From contig NZ_LZLQ01000015.1 of the NCBI RefSeq assembly GCF_001673315.1, positions 1 through 64,000 on the forward strand: a stretch of DNA of 64,000 nt. Direction: 5' to 3'. Shown piece by piece: positions 51,154-60,169 of the stretch (position 1 is the first letter of the stretch; each line of letters starts with the position of its first letter). The translations under genes and the position numbers were made by a program. Under the pieces are notes generated by a model. It searched no databases. It saw only the letters and a program-made list of their open reading frames with translations, and was not told the DNA's origin. The DNA comes from Mycobacterium asiaticum (GTDB lineage: Bacteria > Actinomycetota > Actinomycetes > Mycobacteriales > Mycobacteriaceae).

Positions 51154-52704
51154 ATGCGAGAGGCCTATGTTCGAATGATGCAAGCCGCACGCAGTCAGTC
51201 GCTCGGGGACATTCCCCGCCGCTCCGCCCACCGGCAACCGGACAAGACGGCGATCATCGACGGTGACGTGGTCCTGACCTTCGCCCAGTTCGAGCACCTG
51301 GTGGACCGAGCCGCGGCCGCGTTGCACGACAACGGATTTGCGGCCGGCGACCGCATTGCGCTGTTGGCGCGCAATTGCTGGCAGTACGTGGTGCTGGCGT
51401 TCGCCACAGCGCGGGCCGGGGTGGTGCTGGTTCCCGTCAACTTCATGCTGACCGCCGAGGAGATCGGCTTCATCCTCGGTCACAGCAGGGCAACCGGATT
51501 CATCATCCAGGAAGAGTTCCTTGCGACTGCCGAGCAAGCAATGCGGTCGGCCGGTGCAATCACGACCAAAGCAACGCTGGCCGATTTCGCCGAGTGGTTG
51601 AACACCGAAACGGTCGCACCCCAACGGCATATCGACGACGATCAGGTCATCCGGCTGATGTACACCAGCGGTACCGAGTCTCGTCCCAAAGGCGTGATGC
51701 ACAGCAGTCGCAGCCTGATGTGGAACTACATCAGCACAATCATCGCCGGCGACAAGTCCGCCGAGGACGTTGAGATCCACTCCCTGCCGCTTTACCACTG
51801 CGCTCAGCTGGACAACTTCCTCATCCCCGACATCTACCTCGGCGCCACCAGCATCATCCTGCCGCGTCCGGACCCGGCGGACGTACTGCGCACCATAGAG
51901 CGGTACGCGGTCACCAGTTACTTTGCGCCACCTACTGTTTGGATCAGCCTGCTGCGCTCTCCGCTGTTCGACGAGGTTGACCTGTCCAGTCTGCGCAAAG
52001 GCTATTACGGCGCCTCGGCGATGCCGACCGAGATCCTGGGCGAGATGCGTCGCCGGCTACCGGACTTGAAGCTATGGAATTTCTACGGCCAAACCGAGAT
52101 GGCGCCGCTGGCTGCTGCGCTCGGCCCCGACGAGCAGGACGCCCACGCCGGCGCCGCCGGACGGCCCGTCATCAACGTGGAGAGCACCATCCTCGACGAC
52201 GATGACGCCCCCGTCGCCCCGGGAACCGTCGGGGAAATCGCACATCGCAGCCCGCACTTGATGCTCGGTTACCTCGACGACGAGGACAAGACCGCGCAGG
52301 CATTCCGCAATGGTTGGTTCCACTCCGGCGATCTCGGCTACTACGACGAGCATGGTCTGCTGCACGTCGTGGACCGAAAGAAGGACATGATCAAAACCGG
52401 CGGTGAGAACGTAGCCAGCCGGGAGGTCGAGGAGGTGCTGTACCGACACCGTGGCGTGCAAGAAGTCGCGGTGTTCGGCCTGCCGGACCCAGTCTGGGTG
52501 GAAGCCGTGGTGGCCGCGGTAGTGCTGCGCGATGGCGCCACTCTTGACGAAGACGACGTCATCGCGCACTGTCGGGCGCATCTGGCCGGGTTCAAGACGC
52601 CTAAGCAGGTGTTTCTCGTCGAATCGCTGCCCAAAAACCCGAGCGGCAAGCTGCTCAAGCGGGCACTGCGGGAGCGGTTTACCCGCGCGTCGACGGCTCC
52701 GTAA
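51154..52704 (+). CDS. Acyl-CoA synthetase / AMP-dependent ligase (FadD-like)
   Basis: The protein has about 516 residues with the AMP-binding motifs: LMYTSGTESRPKGVMHSS, the YGQTEM site, HSGDLGYYDEHGLLHVVDRKKDM and the C-terminal Lys in NPSGKLLKRALRERF. It activates an acid to its CoA thioester through an acyl-AMP. It leads the 51-59 kb operon, so it probably charges the acid made from the ring substrate. The start may be 51154, 51175 or 51178; the last two follow a GAGAGG. Confidence 0.9.
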   Translation: MREAYVRMMQAARSQSLGDIPRRSAHRQPDKTAIIDGDVVLTFAQFEHLVDRAAAALHDNGFAAGDRIALLARNCWQYVVLAFATARAGVVLVPVNFMLTAEEIGFILGHSRATGFIIQEEFLATAEQAMRSAGAITTKATLADFAEWLNTETVAPQRHIDDDQVIRLMYTSGTESRPKGVMHSSRSLMWNYISTIIAGDKSAEDVEIHSLPLYHCAQLDNFLIPDIYLGATSIILPRPDPADVLRTIERYAVTSYFAPPTVWISLLRSPLFDEVDLSSLRKGYYGASAMPTEILGEMRRRLPDLKLWNFYGQTEMAPLAAALGPDEQDAHAGAAGRPVINVESTILDDDDAPVAPGTVGEIAHRSPHLMLGYLDDEDKTAQAFRNGWFHSGDLGYYDEHGLLHVVDRKKDMIKTGGENVASREVEEVLYRHRGVQEVAVFGLPDPVWVEAVVAAVVLRDGATLDEDDVIAHCRAHLAGFKTPKQVFLVESLPKNPSGKLLKRALRERFTRASTAP

Positions 52705-52728
52705 ACCCGGGTCCCTACAGTTGCCAGC

Positions 52729-53508
52729 ATGAGTACCGCTTTGGACATCAGCACCGACGGACCCATCCGAACCTGGACGATCAGCCTCCCGAAGGTGGGC
52801 AACGCGATTACCGGCAAGGACGTGATCGCCGACTTCGAGGCGGCCGTCGATGACGCCAACGCCGACACCGAAGTGCGCGCGGTGATCCTCACCGGCGAGG
52901 GCAAGATCTTCTCGGCAGGCGGCAACGTCAAGGAAATGGCCGACCAGGCGGGCATGTTCGCATTGAGCGCTCTCGACCAGCGACACGCCTACATTGACGG
53001 AATTCAGCGGATTCCGCGGGCGTTGTCGCGGCTCGAAGTTCCGCTGATCGGCGCCATCAACGGCGCCGCCATCGGTGCGGGCTGCGACCTGGCGCTGATG
53101 TGCGACATCCGAATCGCTTCCGAGCGGGCGTCTTTCGCGGAGAGCTTCGTGCAGCTCGGCCTCATCCCCGGCGACGGCGGCAGCTGGTTCCTGCAGCGCG
53201 TGATCGGTTACCAACGCGCCGCCGAGATGACGTTCACCGGCGACCGCATCGACGCCGCCACCGCGTTGGAGTGGGGCCTGGTCAGCAGCGTCGTCGCACC
53301 CGACGACCTGTTGCCGCAGGCGAGGGAGCTGGCCGAACGCATCGCCAAGAACCCACCGCACGCGCTGCGGATGGCCAAGCGACTGCTTCAGGAGTCTCGC
53401 ACCGGGTCCCTCGAGTCGACGCTGGGCATGGCCGCCGCGATGCAGCCGCTCGCACACCGCGACCCCGAGCACGAACAACGCATCGCCAAGTGGCGGTCGC
53501 CCCAGTGA
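52729..53508 (+). CDS. Enoyl-CoA hydratase/isomerase (crotonase family)
   Basis: The 259-residue crotonase has the oxyanion-hole segments FSAGGNVKEM and GAAIGAGCDLALMCD and a candidate acid/base Glu in FAESFVQLGLIPGDGG. Enzymes of this family add water to enoyl-CoA or isomerise double bonds in beta-oxidation. The Glu position should be checked, because some members use it differently. The gene lies 24 bases after FadD, and its stop overlaps the GTG of the FadE gene (53505-53508). Confidence 0.9.
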   Translation: MSTALDISTDGPIRTWTISLPKVGNAITGKDVIADFEAAVDDANADTEVRAVILTGEGKIFSAGGNVKEMADQAGMFALSALDQRHAYIDGIQRIPRALSRLEVPLIGAINGAAIGAGCDLALMCDIRIASERASFAESFVQLGLIPGDGGSWFLQRVIGYQRAAEMTFTGDRIDAATALEWGLVSSVVAPDDLLPQARELAERIAKNPPHALRMAKRLLQESRTGSLESTLGMAAAMQPLAHRDPEHEQRIAKWRSPQ

Positions 53509-54638
53509 ACCGGCTGGTGCCGTCCGCCGGAACCGACGAAGAGGCGACCGCCGAACTGCGTGCCGACGTTCGTGCGTTCATCGCCGAGCAGCTGGCGGCC
53601 GACGCGTTCAATCCTGCCGTCGACGCGTGGTTGTCGCGGTGGGACGAGGAATTCACCGCAGCCCTCGCCGCGCGGGGTTGGCTGGGCATGACGGTGCCAG
53701 TCGAGTACGGCGGGCACGGACGCTCGTTTCAGGAGCGGTTCGTGGTCACCGAGGAGTTGCTGGCCGCCGGCGCTCCGGTCGCTGCACACTGGATCGCCGA
53801 CCGCCAGATCGTGCCGTCGCTGCTGAAGTACGGCACCGAGACGCAGAAGCAGCGCTTTCTGCCGCGGATCGTGCGCGGCGAGTGTTTCTTCGGCATCGGA
53901 ATGAGCGAGCCGGACAGCGGTTCCGACCTGGCCAGCGTGCGTACCCGGGCCGAGCGCGTCGACGGCGGCTGGTCGCTGTCCGGGACCAAAGTCTGGACCT
54001 CGGGGGCCCATCTCGCGGAAGCCTTCATCGTGTTGGCCCGGACGGCGCCGGTGGACCCGCAGCATCGGCATGCCGGACTCAGCCAGTTCATCGTCGATCT
54101 GCGCGAGCCCGGCATCCAGATCCGTCCCATCATTTCCATGAACGGCGCGCACCACTTCAACGAGGTCATCCTCGACGGCGTCATGGTGCCCGACGACATG
54201 GTGTTCGGCGAGATCGGCAACGGCTGGCAGCAGGTTACGTCGGAACTCAGCTTCGAACGCAGCGGACCGGAACGTTTCCTGTCCACCTTTGTGCTGCTGG
54301 CTGCCTGCGCCGACCGGATGGCGGCCAACTCGATCCCCCGCGATGCTGATCTGGGCCGGCTGGTGGCCCGGATTGCCGGCCTGCATCGCATGTCCACCGC
54401 GGTGGCCGGTGCGCTCGGACGGCATGAGCCGGCCGACCTGTCCGCGGCAGTAGTCAAGGTGCTCGGCACCACTACTGAGGGGGATATCGCCGAATTCGCC
54501 GACCTGCAGGACCCGCCCGATTCGGTGTTCGCGGAGCTGGCACGGGCTGCCGTGGATCAACGGCCGGGCTTTACCCTGCGCGGCGGCACCAACGAGGTGC
54601 TGCACGGAGTGATCGCGCGCGGATTGGGTCTGCGGTGA
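53505..54638 (+). CDS. Acyl-CoA dehydrogenase, subunit of a heteromeric FadE pair
   Basis: The 377-residue protein has the acyl-CoA dehydrogenase pattern: GECFFGIGMSEPDSGSDLASVRTRAER, KVWTSGAHLAEAF and near the end FTLRGGTNEVLHGVIARGLGLR. It is translated with the next gene by a GTGA overlap. Adjacent long and short FadE genes in mycobacterial steroid loci (such as FadE28-FadE29) form alpha2beta2 enzymes that act on bulky CoA thioesters. That makes a steroid- or ring-derived substrate likely. The start is GTG at 53505. Confidence 0.88.
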   Translation: MNRLVPSAGTDEEATAELRADVRAFIAEQLAADAFNPAVDAWLSRWDEEFTAALAARGWLGMTVPVEYGGHGRSFQERFVVTEELLAAGAPVAAHWIADRQIVPSLLKYGTETQKQRFLPRIVRGECFFGIGMSEPDSGSDLASVRTRAERVDGGWSLSGTKVWTSGAHLAEAFIVLARTAPVDPQHRHAGLSQFIVDLREPGIQIRPIISMNGAHHFNEVILDGVMVPDDMVFGEIGNGWQQVTSELSFERSGPERFLSTFVLLAACADRMAANSIPRDADLGRLVARIAGLHRMSTAVAGALGRHEPADLSAAVVKVLGTTTEGDIAEFADLQDPPDSVFAELARAAVDQRPGFTLRGGTNEVLHGVIARGLGLR

Positions 54639-55648
54639 ACGTCGACCCGGCCCTCGTTGACATGATGGGTGCAGTTTTCGATGAATACCGTGAGCAGCAT
54701 CCGCCCGGGGCGGGGGTCTCGCGCGATCCGGCGTTTTGGCAACGCCTCGACGAACTCGGCCTGGTGCGGCTGACCGGTGCCGAACAGCACGGTGGAAGCG
54801 GCGCCAGCTGGTATGAAGCGGCCGAACTGCTGGCCGCGGCCGCTGGGCACGGTGTTCGAATTCCGTTGGCCGAGCACGATTTACTGTCATGCTGGCTGTT
54901 GGAGTCGGTGGGATTGCCGTCAGACGGCGCGGTTCGGACGGTGGCCATGCTCGACAAGCAGGGCAGGGCAGCGGCGGTGCCGTGGGCCGCGTCTGCCGAC
55001 CGGGTGGTGGTCGTATGGCGGCCTGCTGGTGGCTACCAGATCGCCGACCTCGCGATCGAGCAGCTGGTCACCACCCCCGGCGTGAACCTGATCGGTGAAC
55101 CCCGTGACACGGTGGTCGCCGACCTTGCCGGCCTGAGCGGGGTAGCGGTGACCTTGGCCCTGGTCACCGAGTTGCGGCTGAAGGCGGCACTGGTCCGGTC
55201 CATTCAGATCTGCGCCGCGCTCGACCAGATCCTGCGACTGTGTGTGGAGCACGCGACCGCGCGGGTCCAATTCGGGCGGCCGCTGTCGAAATTTCAGGCG
55301 GTGCAACACATGATCTCCGATATAGCGTCCGAGGCCGCACTCGCCCGGGCCGCGACGGAGGCCGCGCTCACCGCAGCCGTCAGCAGCGGATGGTCGGCGT
55401 TCAACCTGAATTTTCTGGTGGCCGCGGCGCGTTCGTGCGCGGGCCACGCCAGTTCGGTGGTGGTGCGCAATGCCCACCAGGTGCACGGCGCGATCGGCAC
55501 CACTCGCGAGCACCGATTGCACGAGTTCACCCGGGCAGCGCTGGCCTGGCGTTCGGAGTTCGGTTCGATGCGCTACTGGGACGAGCAGGTCACCGACGCG
55601 GCGCTGCACGCCAGCGCCGGCGGCCTCTGGGACCTGATCACCGGGTAG
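54635..55648 (+). CDS. Acyl-CoA dehydrogenase, second subunit of a heteromeric FadE pair
   Basis: The 337-residue protein is short and diverged for an acyl-CoA dehydrogenase, with the C-terminal helical domain best preserved (ARVQFGRPLSKFQAVQHMISD, then HGAIGTTREHRLHEFTRAAL). This is the usual partner type in heterotetrameric FadE enzymes, in which FAD and substrate sites are shared between two unlike chains. It overlaps the upstream FadE by GTGA. On its own it would probably be inactive. Confidence 0.85.
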   Translation: MNVDPALVDMMGAVFDEYREQHPPGAGVSRDPAFWQRLDELGLVRLTGAEQHGGSGASWYEAAELLAAAAGHGVRIPLAEHDLLSCWLLESVGLPSDGAVRTVAMLDKQGRAAAVPWAASADRVVVVWRPAGGYQIADLAIEQLVTTPGVNLIGEPRDTVVADLAGLSGVAVTLALVTELRLKAALVRSIQICAALDQILRLCVEHATARVQFGRPLSKFQAVQHMISDIASEAALARAATEAALTAAVSSGWSAFNLNFLVAAARSCAGHASSVVVRNAHQVHGAIGTTREHRLHEFTRAALAWRSEFGSMRYWDEQVTDAALHASAGGLWDLITG

Positions 55649-55713
55649 AGATGGTGTTCCACTGACCGGGCCGCTCGGGTGCCATCGATGCCGGACCGGG
55701 GTTGACTCACTGC

Positions 55714-56187
55714 ATGAGTGACGACATCGCGCTGCCGGAATTGCAAGAGTTCATCGCCGGCTTCTGGTACCACTACGACGAAGCACGCTACGAGGAACTG
55801 GCCTCACGCTATGCCGATGATATTCGTTATGTGAGCAGAAGCGACAGTGGCGCAAGTCCTTTCGAGGAGTTGATGTCGCCCGAGCTGCGCGGCCGCGAGG
55901 CGGTGATGCAGTGGCTGACCGAGCACCGCGAGCAAAGCCCTTACCCGTTGCGCCACCACACCACCAACCTGCACCGCATCGGCTCCGAAGGGGACGTCAC
56001 CCGGGCCCGGTTCTACCTGTTGGTCAACCAGATCGCGAACTACGTTCCGTTCGCGGTGTCCAGCGGCGTCGCGGAAGTCAGTGTGCGCCGCGGTGCGCGC
56101 GGTTTAGAGTTCACCGAGATGGACGTCATCCTCGATACCACCAACTCGGTGCTGCTGTCCGAACGGCACGCCAGCGCGGGGTCGTGA
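55714..56187 (+). CDS. SnoaL-like (NTF2 fold) protein, possible ring-ketone isomerase or hydratase
   Basis: The 157-residue protein has an NTF2-type layout: LQEFIAGFWYHYDEARYEELASRYADD, then HHTTNLHRIGSEGDVTRARFYLLV. Members include delta5-3-ketosteroid isomerase and polyketide cyclases, so a role on a ring intermediate fits the cluster. Key acid residues cannot be confirmed without a model. The ATG at 55714 is used. The gene overlaps the SDR (GTGA at 56184), so it is part of the operon. Confidence 0.78.
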   Translation: MSDDIALPELQEFIAGFWYHYDEARYEELASRYADDIRYVSRSDSGASPFEELMSPELRGREAVMQWLTEHREQSPYPLRHHTTNLHRIGSEGDVTRARFYLLVNQIANYVPFAVSSGVAEVSVRRGARGLEFTEMDVILDTTNSVLLSERHASAGS

Positions 56188-57005
56188 ACGCCCGCGAAAC
56201 GTTCTCCGGCGGCGTCGCCGTCATTACCGGCGCGGGCGCCGGAATCGGTGCCGGACTTGCTCGGTACGCGAATACCTTGGGCATGACAGTGGTGCTGTCC
56301 GACGTCGACGCCGATGCCATCACCGAACTGCGCGACGAACTGGCCAACGCCGTTGCAGTTGTCTGCGACGTGCGCGACCCAGATGCCGTACAGGAGTTGG
56401 CTGATCGCACCTTCCGCGACGTCGGCCCAGTGCGGTTGCTGGTGAACAACGCCGGCGTCGAACAATTCGGTTATCTGTGGGACACCCCGGTGGCCAACTG
56501 GCAGCGTGTGGTCGACATCAACATCAGCGGCGTATTCCACGGTGTCCGCGCGTTTCTGCCGAAAATGATGGCGAGCGACGAGCAGGCGTGGGTGTGGAAC
56601 CTGGCGTCGGTCGGCGCAGTGACGGCGATCCCGCTGCAGACGCCCTACATCATGAGCAAGCACGCCGTACTCGCGATGACCGAGTGCCTGCGCCTTGACG
56701 TCGAGGCCGCGGGGCACGGTCACCACATCCGCGTGCAGGCGGTGCTGCCCGGTGCGGTGGTGTCGAACATCTTCGAATCGGCGGGCGGGGTCGACGGATC
56801 AGGCGACTTCGACGCTGCCGAGGCGCAACGGGCCGCCATGCTCGACATCAAGGCCGCGGCCATAGACCCACTGTCCGCCGCTGAGACGCTGTTCGATCAG
56901 GCAGCAGATGGCCGCTTCTATCTGGTCACCCAGGAGTCGGTGCTGTCCGCCATGCAGCGGCGTGCGGAAGTCCTTGCCAGGCAACGTCCTCCGTCGCTGA
57001 AATGA
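56184..57005 (+). CDS. Short-chain dehydrogenase/reductase
   Basis: The 273-residue SDR has VITGAGAGIGAGLA, NNAGVEQFG, a Ser in LASVGA and YIMSK as the catalytic Tyr-xxx-Lys. It begins with a GTG overlapping the SnoaL stop and ends with a TGA overlapping the esterase ATG (57002-57005). It thus sits in the middle of a tightly coupled operon and probably oxidises a hydroxyacyl or ring alcohol. Confidence 0.86.
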   Translation: MNARETFSGGVAVITGAGAGIGAGLARYANTLGMTVVLSDVDADAITELRDELANAVAVVCDVRDPDAVQELADRTFRDVGPVRLLVNNAGVEQFGYLWDTPVANWQRVVDINISGVFHGVRAFLPKMMASDEQAWVWNLASVGAVTAIPLQTPYIMSKHAVLAMTECLRLDVEAAGHGHHIRVQAVLPGAVVSNIFESAGGVDGSGDFDAAEAQRAAMLDIKAAAIDPLSAAETLFDQAADGRFYLVTQESVLSAMQRRAEVLARQRPPSLK

Positions 57006-57916
57006 CGCTAGACCCAGATGCCGCCGCGCGGATCGCCGCGTTCGGTCAGGTCCCACCGATGCGGGTGAGGGGCCTTGAGGCGGTGCGAGCTGCGATCGAG
57101 TCTGCTCCCCTGCCCGACGACATGCCGGAAATGGCCGCCGTCACCGATTCGGTGCTCCCCGAGCACCTCGCAGTTCGGATCTACCGGCCCACCAATGCAT
57201 CTGGACAGCCGGTGCTGGTGTACTTCCACGGCGGCGGCCTGGTAATGGGTAGCAACCACTCGTTTGAGCCGTTGGCCCGGGCGCTGGCGTCGGCGTCGGG
57301 TGCGACCGTCGTTGCCGTCGACTACCGACTGGCCCCCGAGTCGCCGCCGCCCGCCCAGTTCGAGGATGCCTACGCCGCGACTCAGTGGGTCTCGTCGCAT
57401 GCCGGTGACCTGGGTGTCGACGCGGCCCGATTGGCGGTGGTCGGCGACAGCGCGGGTGGGTCGCTGGCGGCCGGGGTGGCGTTGGCGGCGCGCGACCGGG
57501 ACGGCCCGTCGATATGCGCCCAGGTGTTGCTGTACCCGGGATTGGATCGCGACATGACCGCGCCGTCAATCACTTTGCTCGCCGATGCGCCGATCCTCAG
57601 CCGTGACGACATCGAATACCTCAACGGCCTCGCTGACGTCGGCTCGGACCCCTACCTCGTTCCCGCGTATGCGACAGACTTGTCCGGCCTGCCGCCGGCC
57701 ATCGTGGTGACCGCGGGCTGCGACCCGATCCGGGACTGGGGCGAAAGGTATGCCTCGCGGCTTCGGGACGCCGGCGTGCAGACCACGTGCACGCGCTATC
57801 CAGGCATGTACCACGGATTTCTGATGCGTTCTGAAGCGACGGCACGCGGCCGACTGGCCGTCGCCGAGATCGGCGGGTTGCTGCGCGCCAGGTTTGACCA
57901 TCCCCTCTGCTCGTAA
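57002..57916 (+). CDS. Alpha/beta hydrolase, HSL-type esterase (Lip family)
   Basis: The 304-residue protein has HGGGLVMG, YRLAPESPPPAQFED and GDSAGGSLAAGVALAA with the catalytic Ser, then an acid region near GCDPIRDWGE and the His in YHGFLMRS. It is an intact counterpart of the frameshifted esterase at 43695. Within this operon it could open the lactone or ester produced by the Baeyer-Villiger enzyme at 49204. That link is inferred. Confidence 0.88.
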   Translation: MTLDPDAAARIAAFGQVPPMRVRGLEAVRAAIESAPLPDDMPEMAAVTDSVLPEHLAVRIYRPTNASGQPVLVYFHGGGLVMGSNHSFEPLARALASASGATVVAVDYRLAPESPPPAQFEDAYAATQWVSSHAGDLGVDAARLAVVGDSAGGSLAAGVALAARDRDGPSICAQVLLYPGLDRDMTAPSITLLADAPILSRDDIEYLNGLADVGSDPYLVPAYATDLSGLPPAIVVTAGCDPIRDWGERYASRLRDAGVQTTCTRYPGMYHGFLMRSEATARGRLAVAEIGGLLRARFDHPLCS

Positions 57917-58004
57917 CGTCCCGTTCACTGGACAATCCGCGTCCGCGACGCGTCGATACTGCGCAGAATCACAGGAGATTCGCGCCGGCAGAAGGAGACA
58001 ACTC

Positions 58005-59078
58005 ATGCTCACCCAGGAGCGGCGGATGGAGCTGTCCGATGTGTTGCGGCCGGCCGCACCGCCGCGCGAGGTCGACAATGTCTACACCGACGATCAGCGT
58101 GAGCGGTTGCTCGATGTGGTGCGCACCGAGGGCCCGTGGCGGTTGATCATCTCGCAGCACTTCGCCTCGGCCGACGAGCTGATCGCGACCATGAGCGGAT
58201 TGTTTCCGGAGGGATACACGCCGTCGCTGGATCTGTTTCTGACGCCGACGTTTCGGGGGTACCTGGCCAACTACGGAGCGGTGCTTCACCCGCAACTGCA
58301 CGACTGTTTCTACAACGCGCGGTTCCTCGAGATGGCCAAGAGCTACTGGCGCGCCCAATACGCCAAGCCGCAACTGATGCTGTTCAACATCAACGGGCCG
58401 TGCGCCAATCGCGACCCGGGGCACCTGGACTCACCGAGTTTCCGTGGGGTGCGGCACGAGAATGCTCCTACGTGGCTCACCAGCGTGATGGGGAAATCAG
58501 GTCTGTTCACCGACTACCTCATCAAGACCGCTCAGGTCATCACCTGGTTCTCGCACGACGGCGGAAGCGGGTTCACCTATTGGCCGGACGGTCCGCTGCA
58601 GGCACCGAAGCGGGTGCTGCCGCCGATCTACAACCGCGGCGTGGTGGTGCAGAACGAAATGATGGTGCACCGCGGCGAGGCGAATGGGCCGGTGGAACAA
58701 CAGATTCCAGCCGGATTGGCGTTCGACACGGTATTCGACGGGGATCCCTCCGATCGTGACCAGTGGCTGCTCAAGAACGGCGACGACGTGATCGCCCGCC
58801 ACCGCACCGACGAACTGCGGTTCCTGGTGCACTGGTCCGCCGAAGTGTTCGCCGACTTCGACGAGTTGAAGAAGAACATGGAAGGCTCCGACGATCTGAC
58901 GGTGGAGAAGGCGATCGACATCTTGGTCGACGACGCCAACGCGCGCGGTATCAAGCTGGACATACCCAGCGACCCGTTGCACGACGCACAGTTCATCGGT
59001 GCGCTCAACGCGGCATTCGATCTCGGTGGGCCGTCGATATACCCCGACGAGGCGCCGATCAGTGCCTTCCAGTTGTAG
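58005..59078 (+). CDS. Unrecognised protein with HxD...H motif, possible Fe(II)-dependent oxygenase
   Basis: The 357-residue protein starts at the ATG at 58005, which GAAGGAGACA precedes. It has no signal peptide. A candidate metal-binding triad is His140-x-Asp142 (GHLDSPSFRG) and His222 (MVHRGEANGP), the order and spacing of a double-stranded beta-helix 2-oxoglutarate oxygenase. An arginine next to the second His could bind a co-substrate. I do not recognise a named family. It closes the FadD operon after an 88-base gap, so it may hydroxylate a pathway intermediate. Confidence in the gene is high; the function is a hypothesis. Confidence 0.85.
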   Translation: MLTQERRMELSDVLRPAAPPREVDNVYTDDQRERLLDVVRTEGPWRLIISQHFASADELIATMSGLFPEGYTPSLDLFLTPTFRGYLANYGAVLHPQLHDCFYNARFLEMAKSYWRAQYAKPQLMLFNINGPCANRDPGHLDSPSFRGVRHENAPTWLTSVMGKSGLFTDYLIKTAQVITWFSHDGGSGFTYWPDGPLQAPKRVLPPIYNRGVVVQNEMMVHRGEANGPVEQQIPAGLAFDTVFDGDPSDRDQWLLKNGDDVIARHRTDELRFLVHWSAEVFADFDELKKNMEGSDDLTVEKAIDILVDDANARGIKLDIPSDPLHDAQFIGALNAAFDLGGPSIYPDEAPISAFQL

Positions 59079-59097
59079 CGTCCCCGCTCGCGCGGCC

Positions 59098-59907
59098 CTA
59101 CCGGATCACCACGCCCGACGGTTCCCGCGGGGTACCCAGGTGGTGGTGCGACGGTGGGCGGCGGCCGCCCTCGTCGGTGATGCCGTATCGCTTTGCCAGC
59201 TCCGCGCCAATGAAAGTCCGCCCGTTCAGCTCGGCCAGGTCAGCGTCGCGGTACACCTTGTCGATCAAATAGCCGGTGAATTGCGGTGTTTCGGCGTGCT
59301 CGGCGGTCTTGGCCAGCGCCTCCTCATTGCCGGCGAAAGCCGCACGCAACCGTTCGGTGAGCAGAATACCCATCCAGATCGACACCGTCGCAACGCCTGT
59401 GCCGCGCAGATCCACCCCCATGTCAGCGGCCATCTTGTCTACTCCGGCTTTCTGCGCGCCGTAGGCCGGTCCGTGCATGTAGCACACCGATCCCGGTGAC
59501 GAGGTGAACGCGATCAAGCCACGACCCCGCTGGACCAGTAGTGGCGCGGCATGCCAGGAGGCCACATAGGACGAGCGCAGACCGACATTCAACACCTCGG
59601 CCAAGTCGAGTGGCTTCTGCCAGAACGGCTTCGGGTTGACCAGTTCGTCAGAGATCACGGCGGCGTTGTTCACCAGCAAGTCCAGCCCACCTTCGGAACG
59701 CACGCGCTGGAAGAACGCAGCGACCGCGTCGTCGTCGCTGTGGTCGAGCCGGACCGCAATCCCGCCCGGCGGGGCGTCGGCGATGGTCCGTCCGGTCGCG
59801 TAGACACGCCAGCCCCGCGCGCTCAGCGCCGCAGCTATACCCCGGCCCGCACCGCGGCTGGCACCGGTGACCACCGCTACCGGCGCCGGGTCACTGCTTG
59901 TCGACAA
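59098..59907 (-). CDS. Short-chain dehydrogenase/reductase
   Basis: The 269-residue SDR has VVTGASRGAGRGIAAALSARG, NNAAV, a Ser in FTSSPG and YGAQKAG as Tyr-xxx-Lys. TTG at 59907 is the best start: GGGGAA lies a few bases upstream and the fold starts soon after. It overlaps the end of the small Cys protein gene by 17 bases, so the three genes from KshA downward form one operon. It may oxidise or reduce the KshA product. Confidence 0.84.
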   Translation of the reverse strand: MSTSSDPAPVAVVTGASRGAGRGIAAALSARGWRVYATGRTIADAPPGGIAVRLDHSDDDAVAAFFQRVRSEGGLDLLVNNAAVISDELVNPKPFWQKPLDLAEVLNVGLRSSYVASWHAAPLLVQRGRGLIAFTSSPGSVCYMHGPAYGAQKAGVDKMAADMGVDLRGTGVATVSIWMGILLTERLRAAFAGNEEALAKTAEHAETPQFTGYLIDKVYRDADLAELNGRTFIGAELAKRYGITDEGGRRPPSHHHLGTPREPSGVVIR

Positions 59908-60169
59908 TTGCCAATTCCCCAGTTGCGACAGCGGTTTCGATCGATGCCCGGAGCGCCGAGCACGCCAGGAACGGCTGGCGGTGGTGCCCGGCAATACGGT
60001 CGGCGTCCTGCCGTTCGGTGCACAGCGCGGACGCCTCGGCGTTCCACTGCACGCTCGTCTGATTCCAGCTGCTCTTGCGGGCCAGCACCGCGGCCCCGCA
60101 AGTCCGGCACGCCACCGGTGCCATCGGCATGTCGTCGAGGCGGTTATCGGCACGTGCCACCACAGTCAT
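59891..60169 (-). CDS. Small Cys-containing protein linked to a Rieske oxygenase
   Basis: The 92-residue protein has CRTC near residue 22 and two further cysteines in SALCTER and LACSALR, which together could hold one metal. The ATG at 60169 overlaps the stop of the KshA-like gene (60166-60169). Comparable small proteins beside Rieske oxygenase genes occur in actinobacteria as I recall, but they are not classical ferredoxins. A structural or electron-transfer role with the oxygenase is possible. Confidence 0.7.
   Translation of the reverse strand: MTVVARADNRLDDMPMAPVACRTCGAAVLARKSSWNQTSVQWNAEASALCTERQDADRIAGHHRQPFLACSALRASIETAVATGELAIVDKQ

Noticed and set aside
52072..53478. Long minus-strand frame opposite FadD and Ech
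   Set aside because: Both plus-strand genes have complete motifs and overlapping starts and stops; the antisense product shows none.
53388..54890. 500-codon minus-strand frame opposite the FadE genes
   Set aside because: The acyl-CoA dehydrogenase pair is well supported on the plus strand; the antisense frame is compositionally a shadow.
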